DNA from: Bacteroidaceae bacterium
GTDB taxonomy: Bacteria > Bacteroidota > Bacteroidia > Bacteroidales > Bacteroidaceae
Assembly: GCA_900769465.1 (NCBI GenBank)
Contig: CAAGGT010000255.1
Coordinates: 22,884 to 86,883 of the forward strand
DNA: 64,000 bases
Direction: 5' to 3'
Shown: piece after piece, positions 8,191 through 17,081 of the stretch
Position numbering within the stretch: position 1 is the first letter of the stretch
Layout of the letters: every line of letters starts with the position of its first letter
Program-made: the position numbers and the translations under genes
The notes under the pieces: model-generated
What the model was told of the DNA's origin: nothing
What the model saw: only the letters and a program-made list of their open reading frames with translations
Database searches by the model: none

Positions 8191-8902
8191 TTTCTCTCAT
8201 CTGCAGCACCAGCACAAACAGGAAGGGCAACAGATACAAGAGTGTAGAGAAGAGTTCCCATGGAATGATGCCAATATCCCTTACACCGGCATATTGCAGG
8301 CAGGGGACAATACCCGATGCCGGTAACAACGCCATCATGGCCGGAATGAAAAGGGCAAAATACCTGCCGGTTGAAGCCGCAATATCCATTACAGAGCTGT
8401 AGCTGCCATAGATAAAACCATATATCAACGACACGAACAAGGCACCGATGAAAAGCAGGAGCGCCCATCCCTGCAGCAATGGCGAAAGAGCCGGTTCTTC
8501 AGTCACTCCACTCAACACATTCCACGGTGCTACCGACGACATATAAAGCAGCAGCAGGTAACATACGGCAGCGATGAGCGAGAAGATAAGGGCGTGCGAC
8601 TCCGACACTGTAAGACGGCGAAGGCGCAGAAGACGCCACATAACCTTTATCAGCCCCGAGCCACGCAAGAGTCCATATGTTGCGACAAGCATCATCACTG
8701 TAGCCCACGGCAAGGCATCAATAGACGGCAATGCCGTACGCAACGCCCAACGCACACCGGCAGCACTCACCAATGACGACGACGAGAGAGCCTGGCCCGA
8801 GAAGAGCTGTACCACATCGACGAAGAAAGCCCCCACCCATACCATGAGCAAAAGGAACAGATAGACGGGAAGAGGATAATAATATGCCCTGTTATTATTC
8901 AT
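8186..8902 (-). CDS. Multi-pass membrane protein of unknown function
   Basis: About 238 residues with six or so hydrophobic helices and little soluble sequence. I do not recognise the family. The start at 8902 overlaps the response-regulator stop by 8 bp; an in-frame ATG at 8923 would give a deeper overlap of 29 bp. This makes the gene the last member of a kinase-regulator-membrane protein operon. Such a position would suit a target or accessory of the two-component system, but that is inference from context only. Confidence 0.6.
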   Translation of the reverse strand: MNNNRAYYYPLPVYLFLLLMVWVGAFFVDVVQLFSGQALSSSSLVSAAGVRWALRTALPSIDALPWATVMMLVATYGLLRGSGLIKVMWRLLRLRRLTVSESHALIFSLIAAVCYLLLLYMSSVAPWNVLSGVTEEPALSPLLQGWALLLFIGALFVSLIYGFIYGSYSSVMDIAASTGRYFALFIPAMMALLPASGIVPCLQYAGVRDIGIIPWELFSTLLYLLPFLFVLVLQMREK

Positions 8903-9617
8903 CGGCTTCAAGATTTTCAACATCTATTATATGCAGTTCAATGGCACGCACCACAAGACGTGTTACATTAATGCCACGCTGCTCACAATCGGGAAAAAGA
9001 CGTGCTACGAGGTCGGCCTGGCGCTTCTCGAGCGACTTGACACCAAATGGCATAGTCTTGAGCGAGGAAACCATTTCCTTGGTATATCCCAAAGCCAGAT
9101 GGCGCAGGAAACACTCGTCGTAGCGGTCTATCTCGTAGTGTATCAGTGATTTTTGGCGAGCCACCTCGCGGTTCACATTCTCGCGGAAACGCTCTACCAG
9201 TTTCTCAAGCACCGGTTGGTTGAAGACATTGCGTTTTCCTGCCATCACATTGTATATCTCGTGCTTTGTAAGCAGTTCGCCGGTCTTCAGCGTTATGCCG
9301 TCTGCTCCCGCATCAAGCACATCAACCCACAGCTTTTCATTGAGTAGCTCACCGGTAAAGACAAGCACCTTCATTTGCGGATGCTCCCTCTTCATCCTTG
9401 CACATATCTCCACTCCCACTGTCGTGGAACCTCCCAACCCCAGGTCGAGCAGGAGCAAATCGGGCGCTGCGCGCTTGAGAACCTCGTCAAGTTCGTTCTC
9501 GTTCGATGCCACTCCTATCACATCGGCCTCGGGCAACTCGGTACGGAAAATCTCTTCGGTACCTTTGAGTTCGAGCCTTGCATCCTCAACTATTACAACA
9601 CTGAATCTTTCTATCAT
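8895..9617 (-). CDS. Response regulator
   Basis: 240 residues. Residues 5-125 form a canonical receiver: acidic pair E11/D12, phosphoacceptor D58 in LLLLDLGLGG, Thr in VLVFTGE and Lys in ITLKTGE. The C-terminal 100 residues hold a helical output region (YTKEMVSSLKTMPFGVKSLE...) that resembles a divergent helix-turn-helix rather than a textbook LuxR or OmpR domain. It begins 7 bp after the double histidine kinase, its obvious partner, and overlaps a membrane-protein gene downstream. Confidence 0.85.
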   Translation of the reverse strand: MIERFSVVIVEDARLELKGTEEIFRTELPEADVIGVASNENELDEVLKRAAPDLLLLDLGLGGSTTVGVEICARMKREHPQMKVLVFTGELLNEKLWVDVLDAGADGITLKTGELLTKHEIYNVMAGKRNVFNQPVLEKLVERFRENVNREVARQKSLIHYEIDRYDECFLRHLALGYTKEMVSSLKTMPFGVKSLEKRQADLVARLFPDCEQRGINVTRLVVRAIELHIIDVENLEADE

Positions 9618-9623
9618 AACAAA

Positions 9624-12600
9624 TCATTTTGGCAATGTAAACAATATGACCAGCCCCTCGACATCGGAACGTGCCTCAACACGCGAACCGTGCCGTCCTG
9701 TATAATCCTCGTGCATACGCACTATCTCCTTCGCAACAAGATACTCCATACCGCACAATTCGTTCCGCGCGCCAATGTTATATCGCGACGGGGTGAACAG
9801 CTCCACTATCTCATCACTGGGCAGTGTGCGGCGATTATCTACAAGTTCAATCCTCACCACATCACCCGTATCGGTAGCACGCAGCAACAGCGTTCCATCC
9901 TTCTCTTCCTTGAGCGCCGCATCCACAAGCACTTCAAAGAGATAGGCGACAAGCTCGGGATCAACCTTCACACAGGTTTCTGTGGGCTCATACACAAGCG
10001 AGAGCTTTACCCCACGTCGCTTGGCGCAACGTGCCGCGTAGGTTGCCGCAGCGTTGAAGAATTGTTCAACACGCGTTTCGGCGAGGTTGAAGCACATAGT
10101 ATCCAGTTCGCGTTTCGCACAGTTGGAAAGAATGCCGAACACCGAATTGTAGTAATCCATCAGTTCGCACATAGCAGCGATATTGCCACTGCGGCCATCT
10201 GTTGCCGCGAGTGTCTTCTGTGCAAGCTCGCGCACACGGCTGGGATAGTAGACCGTCTCGTGCTTGATGACCGACAGACAGTTGTCCATAACCATATTCT
10301 GCACATGCAGACGGTTCTCCTCGTACTTCAGGCGTTCTGTCTCCTCCTCTATCTCCTCGAGAGTCATATAGCTGTTGGCGACACGCACCGTGCGGTGGTA
10401 TGCTATGGATGCCACAAAGCGCGCGACAAGTTCCACGCTCACCGCCTCGTTCTTGCTCAAAGGACGTTCAGTTACAAATTCAATGGCACCGACAAGAACC
10501 TCGTCACCAGCCACCGTTGCATATAGAGGCAACACGCGCAGGAGCGAATCGGCCGAGACAAAAGGCTCTCCGTCGTCGACTACACCGTGCAGATAGACAT
10601 CGGCGCGGCCGCGGGGGAATGGCACAGGCGCTGCGGCTGCCAGACGTTCATCACAGAGCAGCAGAGCCACCTGCCTGATGCACATACGCTCACCCAGGGA
10701 TGAATGGATTTCATTGGCCATAGCCTGCAGCATCTCCTGTGGTGTGCTTTGCGATGAGCGCGCAACAAGCTCCAACAAGCGCAGATTGGTACTCTGTACC
10801 ATACGCTCATTCGCCTTGCCTATTACAGTGTGGCGCAGATATGCTATAAGGAAATAGAGCAACAGCACCAGGGAGACGAAAAAGGATATACCTATGAATG
10901 CAGTGCGCAGATTCAATGCCTCGCGTGCGCTTTCATACTGCGCTGCGACAGCTTTGTCCTCATCGACAAGGCGGTAAAGGGTTGAACAGATATAGTTGTT
11001 GTACCTGTATGATTGCCACTCCTGCAATGCCAATGAAGCAACAGCCAGTTCATTGCGCATATCGAGTATGTTGTAGAATATATCATCGGTCAGATGTTCG
11101 GGGAAAAGCCCCTCGCGCCACCATTTCAGTTCGGCATATCCGTTCCCTGACATGACAAGGGTGTCGTTGCCGCCAATCTCCTGCTTATAGTATCCGTTGA
11201 GCAGGGTGAAGGCTTTGCGGGCCTGCACAAAAGCCTCGGCATAGTTGCCGTGCGTGTTGCAGCTGTAGACCGAATCGGCATAATAGCGCACCTGGCCGAA
11301 GAGAGTATCAGTAGCCATTGAGCTACAAGGCAACAACATAAGCAACAGCATGACACAGCGCATCACTCCTTTTGGCAGACGGAATGAGAAACGGCTTCCA
11401 CCACCCTTGCGGCTTTGGATATTCATTGAGCAGACCGAGAACACCGCATCGGTTTTCCTGTATTTCTCAATGATTCCCTTGCAGTTCATCAAGCCAAAGC
11501 CGCCACCCTTGCTTTTGGCAGGCAGACTGCCATTGTCCCGGCCTATAGAAGTTGCATCGTACACCTTTTCATTGAGTATACGGTCAATATCGTTCTGCGA
11601 AATGCCAATGCCGCTGTCAGCAACGGCAACTTCGACATAATCCTCGCCCTCGACACACTCCACGGTGACCTCACCACCCGGAGGAGTGAATTTTGCGGCA
11701 TTGTCAACAAGAGTATTTATCATGAATAGCGTGAGAGCCTTGTCGGCCTTCACCACCGGTGTACCATCACCCACAGTCAATGCTATGCCACGCGATTCAA
11801 GCAATTGACGGCCCTTCTCGATTATTGCGAACAGACTTGAAAGCGAGAAACTCTCCACCTGCAGATTCATCTCGCCCTGACGCATCTTAATCCAACGCTC
11901 AAGGATTATGTTCAGGTCATCGAGTTTCCCGGTCAGCTCGGTCACATAGCACAATTTACGCTCCACATCATCCGGAGCGGCGTTCTTCAATGCACACAGT
12001 TCATTGATTATCCTGTCGATATAGGGGCGCATGGACATGACGGTGGATACCGACACGCGCTTGAGAAGATTCTCACGCTTATGCTCGGCAAGGTATACGG
12101 CACAGGCACGGCGCATCTCCTCGAGCCTCTCCTGTTCATCACCGATATCGGCAAGACGCATTCCCTCGCCCACAGCAACCGCGACATACGGGACGAGCAT
12201 CTCCAGCAGGGAATATTTCTCGGAGGAAAGCGGACGGGACGTGGTCACATAAAGAAAATCCGAACCACCACCCATATATCTAACAGCAAAAGAACGGCTG
12301 TAGGCACCAGGTGCGGGTGCAGTGAATGCAAACTGCACATCGCCCGAAAAACCGGCAAAGCAATTGTTCAGCAACGTCACTATATGGGCACAGAGTTCTT
12401 CCTTGCTACCCACATCCTGCGGCAAGGTGGAGAGCAACTGGCGGCACGCCTCGGGAAGACGTTTGAGCCCTCCGGAATATGACTTCACATACTTTCTCTT
12501 GCGGTAAGTGAAAACCACTATCACAAGCGACAGCACCACAACCGACACAACCGACACAACAAGCCAATTGTCCAGACGCGATATACCGGCTACAAGCGTG

Positions 12601-13835
12601 GAGACACCGCTCTCATTCTTCTTGTTGAGGCGTGTGGTACGCAGCAACATCAGATAGCTCTCCCTGTTGATGTCAGAGGCGTACTTGTCACCCAAACCGG
12701 CAAAGGCACAACTGGCCTCGCGCCTGATACTCAAAAGACACTCGGGGATATTGTACATACTCGCATCGGAAAACATGGCGGGCTCAATCTCAATGTCGCA
12801 GTTGTCGAGCATATTCGATGCAAAGTCGACCTCATCGGGGTAATAGGTGCTGTAATAGCTGTTAATTTCAACAAGAGCAGAATCGAGCAATGTCAATGCG
12901 CCATCATAATCCCCCATCTGTGTCCTGCACGACGCAGAGACCGCCATAGCCTCAATCATCATATACCTGTCGCCATAACGCCTGAAATCATCGGCAGCCT
13001 CGGCCGCCAGAGTATAATCCATTGCCACGGTATCACCGTTCTTCAACAACAGATGGGCCAAATTGTCGGGGATAGCATCGAGCAGTTCCTTGTTCTCACG
13101 CAACAGAATGGCCACCAACAGTTTGTAGTTTGCCGTGAGCCATAGATACCCACGCGCCTCAGCCTCATTCAATCCACGTGCAAGCAGATTGAGACGTTCC
13201 TTTGTATCCGCTGAGGTATTGGCAAGAAGCATTCTCGCATAGAGCTTGAGTGCGGGATCCACACTCTTTGCAAGCCCGGCATTCAAGTAGCCCAATGTAC
13301 GCTTGACGTCATCGAGCATAGAGAGATTCGAGAAGTAACAGACCGACACTATACCGAACTCAATCTTGGCGCGTTCAAAACGTGCCCTGTCACTCTCCGA
13401 AAGGCGTTCCACATCCTCGTTTATGCGTTTCATCCTCTCAAGTGCCCTTGCTCGGCAATCAAAGAATTCCCTGTTACCCGAGACACGATAACAGATTGTC
13501 ATCTGCCCCACATCGGCAACAAGTTTCTCTATTTCGCAGTCGGCCTCGGCCTGCACTTTGTCATACAAGGCGGTAGCCGCCGCATAATCCATCTTCATCA
13601 GAGCCGAATAGGCCATGGCATTGGAAGCAACCATCATCAGTTCGTGGTTACCGGCCGCGAGGCTGTCAAGAGCCTTTGCCAACCCATCGGCCAACGCCAC
13701 ATCCTGGTAACGCGCCTCATAGACCTTGAGAGAGAGCGAATCGGTTCCAGTAGCCGAGTCGCCGCCGTGGCAGTGCCCTGCACAAGAGGTGAACAAGGCA
13801 CACAACAGGAGTAGTATGAAGGAGATATTACGCAT
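9624..13835 (-). CDS. Giant sensor protein with two histidine-kinase-like modules
   Basis: About 1403 residues from the ATG at 13835, which opens a lipoprotein-like signal (MRNISFILLLLCALFTSC); an ATG at 13856 would add seven residues. Module 1: helical TPR-like periplasmic region (about 30-425), membrane helix near 425-445, a GAF-like stretch, H-box-like EHKRENLLKRV near 580, and an intact ATPase with NTLVDNAAKF, DSGIGIS and KGGGFGLMNC. Module 2 starts near residue 825 with a second signal-like segment (MRCVMLLLMLLPCSSMA), then a sensor region, a membrane helix near 990, a GAF-like part, KHETVYYPSRV near 1190, and a degenerate ATPase (VDNRRTLPSDE, no clear G2 box). It resembles DUF5112/DUF5113 Bacteroidales sensors. 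The partner regulator lies immediately downstream. Confidence 0.8.
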   Translation of the reverse strand: MRNISFILLLLCALFTSCAGHCHGGDSATGTDSLSLKVYEARYQDVALADGLAKALDSLAAGNHELMMVASNAMAYSALMKMDYAAATALYDKVQAEADCEIEKLVADVGQMTICYRVSGNREFFDCRARALERMKRINEDVERLSESDRARFERAKIEFGIVSVCYFSNLSMLDDVKRTLGYLNAGLAKSVDPALKLYARMLLANTSADTKERLNLLARGLNEAEARGYLWLTANYKLLVAILLRENKELLDAIPDNLAHLLLKNGDTVAMDYTLAAEAADDFRRYGDRYMMIEAMAVSASCRTQMGDYDGALTLLDSALVEINSYYSTYYPDEVDFASNMLDNCDIEIEPAMFSDASMYNIPECLLSIRREASCAFAGLGDKYASDINRESYLMLLRTTRLNKKNESGVSTLVAGISRLDNWLVVSVVSVVVLSLVIVVFTYRKRKYVKSYSGGLKRLPEACRQLLSTLPQDVGSKEELCAHIVTLLNNCFAGFSGDVQFAFTAPAPGAYSRSFAVRYMGGGSDFLYVTTSRPLSSEKYSLLEMLVPYVAVAVGEGMRLADIGDEQERLEEMRRACAVYLAEHKRENLLKRVSVSTVMSMRPYIDRIINELCALKNAAPDDVERKLCYVTELTGKLDDLNIILERWIKMRQGEMNLQVESFSLSSLFAIIEKGRQLLESRGIALTVGDGTPVVKADKALTLFMINTLVDNAAKFTPPGGEVTVECVEGEDYVEVAVADSGIGISQNDIDRILNEKVYDATSIGRDNGSLPAKSKGGGFGLMNCKGIIEKYRKTDAVFSVCSMNIQSRKGGGSRFSFRLPKGVMRCVMLLLMLLPCSSMATDTLFGQVRYYADSVYSCNTHGNYAEAFVQARKAFTLLNGYYKQEIGGNDTLVMSGNGYAELKWWREGLFPEHLTDDIFYNILDMRNELAVASLALQEWQSYRYNNYICSTLYRLVDEDKAVAAQYESAREALNLRTAFIGISFFVSLVLLLYFLIAYLRHTVIGKANERMVQSTNLRLLELVARSSQSTPQEMLQAMANEIHSSLGERMCIRQVALLLCDERLAAAAPVPFPRGRADVYLHGVVDDGEPFVSADSLLRVLPLYATVAGDEVLVGAIEFVTERPLSKNEAVSVELVARFVASIAYHRTVRVANSYMTLEEIEEETERLKYEENRLHVQNMVMDNCLSVIKHETVYYPSRVRELAQKTLAATDGRSGNIAAMCELMDYYNSVFGILSNCAKRELDTMCFNLAETRVEQFFNAAATYAARCAKRRGVKLSLVYEPTETCVKVDPELVAYLFEVLVDAALKEEKDGTLLLRATDTGDVVRIELVDNRRTLPSDEIVELFTPSRYNIGARNELCGMEYLVAKEIVRMHEDYTGRHGSRVEARSDVEGLVILFTLPK

Positions 13836-13907
13836 AAACACCACCGGAATAATCACGTTGTGAGATACAAATTTAATAATTTATATTGAACATATCGTAT
13901 TCTACAT

Positions 13908-13942
13908 AAAAAATAACGCTGTGAGACATTGCCCACAGCGTT
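13908..13942 (-). terminator. Terminator of the PepSY/TraB operon
   Basis: AACGCTGTG (13915-13923) pairs with CACAGCGTT (13934-13942). Read on the minus strand, the stem is followed by ATTTTTTA. It lies just beyond the PepSY stop and before the sensor-kinase start. Confidence 0.8.
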
Positions 13943-13963
13943 GAAACATTATATAGCCGATTA

Positions 13964-15355
13964 TTATTTCTTGCTTTTATGCTTGCCATAAAGGCGCTTT
14001 ATCCACAGATAGTAGCCTGTGAGCGGCAGGCTTGCACCAAACAGAGCTGCAAGGAAATAGAGTACACGGGTAAGCAAACCACCCCAGGAGCCTGTGTGCA
14101 GCGTATACACCCAACCGCCAATCTTGCTTTCGCAAGCTGCATCACCGTAGAGTTCAACCACTTCAATGTCACCGGTATTCTCGTTGAATATATACTTGTC
14201 GGCCGCGCGCATGTTTCCATACTTGGAAACCTTCACCGACACGGTGCCTGCCGACACTGTAATTGTCTCGAAATGCGGATTGAGTGCCATAACATTATCG
14301 TATGCAGCCTGCCAGGGAGCCGATGCAGGCTCTGACAACGGAACGCTCTGCGGTGTGGCACCGGTTTCAGCATCGGCCATCACAGTTGCCCCGCTTTGGG
14401 CATCAATCATTGTCGCAGCTGTCACCGCATCAACATCGGCAATGGATACTGCACCACCAGCATCAACATACTTACTGTCCACTACATTTGTAGCTGCAGT
14501 CACCGCGTCAGCATTCCACAAGGGCACAGCGTCCAGTTCTGCCGCAGCATTGCCATTCTCACCATCATTTTTCACACAAACCGACAACGTACAATCCCTG
14601 CAGCTACCGGGACAAACAGGAGTTTCAGCAATCTTGGGTGCCTTTCTTTCCACCACAGTTGTTTCCTTGGCCTCACCGGCACCAAACAGAGCATATACAC
14701 CGTTCCTGTACCACTCGAACGACCAGGTCAAGCCTGTCAATGCCATCACCAACAGCAACAACAGTGCATAGAAACCACCGGCAACGTGAAGGTCGTACCA
14801 GAAACGGTTCTTGCCTTTTCTAAAAGTTATCTGCAGACGGTTCTTCAGCATCCTGCGGTTGCGCGGCCACCATATTACAAGACCTGTCAACAGTATCACC
14901 ACAAAAGCAATAGTGCTTGCGCCCACAATAATCTTGCCCCAAAAAACCTTGCCCTCACCGGGATTGCTGTCCATTAGCCAACGGTGCAGGCGGAAGACTG
15001 TGCGGAAGAACGGCAGGCGCTCATCCTTGCCTATTACCTCGCCTGTATACTGGTTTACATAAACCGCGGCCTTCTTTGGCTTTGAGAGGTTTACCCTGTA
15101 AGCCTCATCGGGAGAAGATGAAACGACAACACCCTTGACATCGACATCGGCAGGCAATGCCGCATCCACCTTGTCGGCAATTACATCCAGCGACAACGGT
15201 TCTCCAACGGGAGTTACGGTTGAGATATCGCCAACACACAATGCAGTAATCTCCTTTTCTAAGACCAGCAACGCGCCGGTGAAACAGGTGACTGTTATTA
15301 TAATGCCGAATGGCACCGACACCCACAGGTGGAATTTACGGAAGAGGTTTCTCAT
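13964..15355 (-). CDS. PepSY-associated membrane protein with Cys cluster and flavinylation-like repeats
   Basis: 463 residues. N-terminal membrane helix (FHLWVSVPFGIIITVTCFTGALLV cut at about residues 8-31), periplasmic PepSY domain (about 55-115), then helices near 142-163, 192-212 and 430-450 with His residues H9, H124, H190 and H420 placed as in PiuB/PepSY_TM proteins, thought to handle heme or electrons for iron reduction. Between residues 236 and 345 lies an unusual insert: CxxxCxxCxxxxC (C248, C252, C255, C260), then DAVTAAT at 283 and 309, DAQSGAT at 318 and DAETGAT at 328. The last two match the ApbE flavinylation signature. The TraB-family gene lies 13 bp upstream. Confidence 0.85.
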   Translation of the reverse strand: MRNLFRKFHLWVSVPFGIIITVTCFTGALLVLEKEITALCVGDISTVTPVGEPLSLDVIADKVDAALPADVDVKGVVVSSSPDEAYRVNLSKPKKAAVYVNQYTGEVIGKDERLPFFRTVFRLHRWLMDSNPGEGKVFWGKIIVGASTIAFVVILLTGLVIWWPRNRRMLKNRLQITFRKGKNRFWYDLHVAGGFYALLLLLVMALTGLTWSFEWYRNGVYALFGAGEAKETTVVERKAPKIAETPVCPGSCRDCTLSVCVKNDGENGNAAAELDAVPLWNADAVTAATNVVDSKYVDAGGAVSIADVDAVTAATMIDAQSGATVMADAETGATPQSVPLSEPASAPWQAAYDNVMALNPHFETITVSAGTVSVKVSKYGNMRAADKYIFNENTGDIEVVELYGDAACESKIGGWVYTLHTGSWGGLLTRVLYFLAALFGASLPLTGYYLWIKRLYGKHKSKK

Positions 15356-15368
15356 ATCACGTCTCCTC

Positions 15369-16286
15369 TCATTTCACAGCTTCTACAGTGTACCCTTTTG
15401 CCTTCAACAATTCAAGCACACCTTTTTCGCCGGGCAAGTGAGCGGCACCCACAACAAACAATGTCGCAGCCTCGTTCATCATTGCGGGCATCTTCTCGGC
15501 CCAAGCCACATTGCGACCATATATAAGCGCCTCCTCTTCCTCGGGGGTACTATCACACAAACTACCCATTTTCTCCTCGGTTATATTCCACAAGGCATCC
15601 ATATCCTGCGAAAAGAATGCAGCAGCGAGTTCCTTCATCTGCAATGAATAGTATTCGTTATTATCCACCATACAAAGAAGTTGCTGTTTTTGGCGTTCAA
15701 TGGTAGCACCCATGTAGAGTGTGGCAATCTGGAAATCCACCGTCTCAAGCCCGACCACCTTCTTGCCGGCCACGGCGGCAGCCTGCTGAAAATAGGCATC
15801 AATGAGACTCGTTGGATTAAACCCGGGAGTGAGCTTCATATACTGTACCAACTGCAGCTGCGTAGACAAGGCCGTAGGTGTGAATCGCCCCATCTGCTCC
15901 ATGAGCATCGGGTTATCAAAATTCACGCCCAACAGGTCGCTCATATATGCATTCAGGCGTGTCATCTCATCGGCATCAAGCACATCGGCCAGCGACTTGC
16001 CGTCCGGCAAAAGCATAGCCTGCTGCACCTTTCCCATATTTTCAACGCTCTCCATCTCACTCATCACAACCTCGCCACATACAATGTCGACAGCCTCGAG
16101 TGCAGCTCTTGCGCCGGAGATGGAATCGACGAACGACGCGGGAGCCAGATGATATGTACCCACTATATATGAAGGTGCATCAAGGTCACAGTGTGAAATC
16201 TTATAAAGCAACTGTGCATTGCCGGCAACTACAGCAACGATTGCCAACAAAAAGGATAAGAAGATTCTTTTCATGATTTTTGACAT
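15369..16286 (-). CDS. TraB/GumN family exported protein
   Basis: 305 residues with a signal peptide (MSKIMKRIFLSFLLAIVAVV...GNA; the Met at residue 5 is an alternative start). The family hallmarks are SYIVGTYHLAP (about 39-49) and the closing VVGAAHLPGEKGVLELLKAKGY (shortened here to its core GAAHLPGEKGVLELL). TraB/GumN (PF01963) proteins share a fold with EreA/ChaN-like proteins; some are metal-dependent peptidases. A TATCTTCG box (complement of 16296-16303) lies just upstream. The PepSY gene begins 13 bp downstream, so a shared iron- or metal-related role is possible. Confidence 0.85.
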   Translation of the reverse strand: MSKIMKRIFLSFLLAIVAVVAGNAQLLYKISHCDLDAPSYIVGTYHLAPASFVDSISGARAALEAVDIVCGEVVMSEMESVENMGKVQQAMLLPDGKSLADVLDADEMTRLNAYMSDLLGVNFDNPMLMEQMGRFTPTALSTQLQLVQYMKLTPGFNPTSLIDAYFQQAAAVAGKKVVGLETVDFQIATLYMGATIERQKQQLLCMVDNNEYYSLQMKELAAAFFSQDMDALWNITEEKMGSLCDSTPEEEEALIYGRNVAWAEKMPAMMNEAATLFVVGAAHLPGEKGVLELLKAKGYTVEAVK

Positions 16287-16458
16287 TTAATTTTGGCGAA
16301 GATAGTAAAAAAACAACAACATAAGCATCCAAAATCGGATGCCAAACATTAAGAAAACTTAAATCGCACGCAATATGCACCACATACAGGGAAAGTGTGT
16401 TAATTTTGACAGGTAAATAAAAAAATGTAATAATATAGCTGTTGCCCCAACGTTCAAA

Positions 16459-16531
16459 TGTCATGCTGAGCGAAGTCGAAGCATCTATTTAAAACGCGGT
16501 TTGAGATCCTTCACATTCGTTCAGGATGACA
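16459..16531. repeat. Interspersed-type inverted repeat
   Basis: The 28-nt arm at 16459-16486 (starts TGTCATGCTGAGCGAAG) is an imperfect inverted copy of 16504-16531 (ends CGTTCAGGATGACA), separated by 17 bp. It resembles the TGTCATnCTGAnCGAA-type intergenic repeats found in many Bacteroidetes genomes. The rest of the 16.29-16.59 kb gap shows nothing coding. Confidence 0.6.
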
Positions 16532-16591
16532 AGTTCGTGAAGAAAACGAGTTGCGGGTCAACTGCTATATTATTACCTAAAAAAAAGAGTT

Positions 16592-17068
16592 ATGAAGAAG
16601 ATAATAAACCCCTGGGCCGGACTCACCGACAAAGGCTATAATTGTTTTGCCTGCGCACCCACAAACCCCTGCGGACTGAAGATGGAGTTCTACGAGGATG
16701 GCGACGAGATTGTTTCGCTATGGACACCCGGCAACAATTATCAAGGTTGGCTCAACACCCTGCATGGCGGAATACAGGCCACACTGCTTGACGAAATTGG
16801 CGGATGGATTATAGCCCGCAAGTTCCAGACATCGGGTATGACCACAAATCTTGCCATCAAATACAAGAAACCCATACCTACAGGAGAGGATGTCACCATT
16901 GAAATCCGCGGTCGCGTGAAAGAAGTGAAACGTATGTTCGTTTTCATTGAGGCCGAGATAATATACAACGGCGAGACATGTTCAAGTGCCGAGATGACCT
17001 ACTACACATTCCCCAAGGATGTAGCCGAGAAGGACTTTATGTTCAACGGTTGCGAAATAGAGGAGTAG
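16592..17068 (+). CDS. PaaI-type hotdog thioesterase
   Basis: 158 residues. The hotdog-fold signature NTLHGGIQATLLDEIGGWI (about 57-75) contains the HGG and catalytic-acid positions of PaaI/YbgC-like acyl-CoA thioesterases, and TTNLAIKYKKPIPTGEDVTIE is the conserved strand pair. The N-terminal CFACAPTNPCGLKMEF motif is typical of the Cys-containing subgroup. Cytosolic; the substrate acyl-CoA cannot be deduced. Convergent with the capsule locus 13 bp downstream. Confidence 0.85.
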   Translation: MKKIINPWAGLTDKGYNCFACAPTNPCGLKMEFYEDGDEIVSLWTPGNNYQGWLNTLHGGIQATLLDEIGGWIIARKFQTSGMTTNLAIKYKKPIPTGEDVTIEIRGRVKEVKRMFVFIEAEIIYNGETCSSAEMTYYTFPKDVAEKDFMFNGCEIEE

Positions 17069-17081
17069 AAGCAACAGGCTG

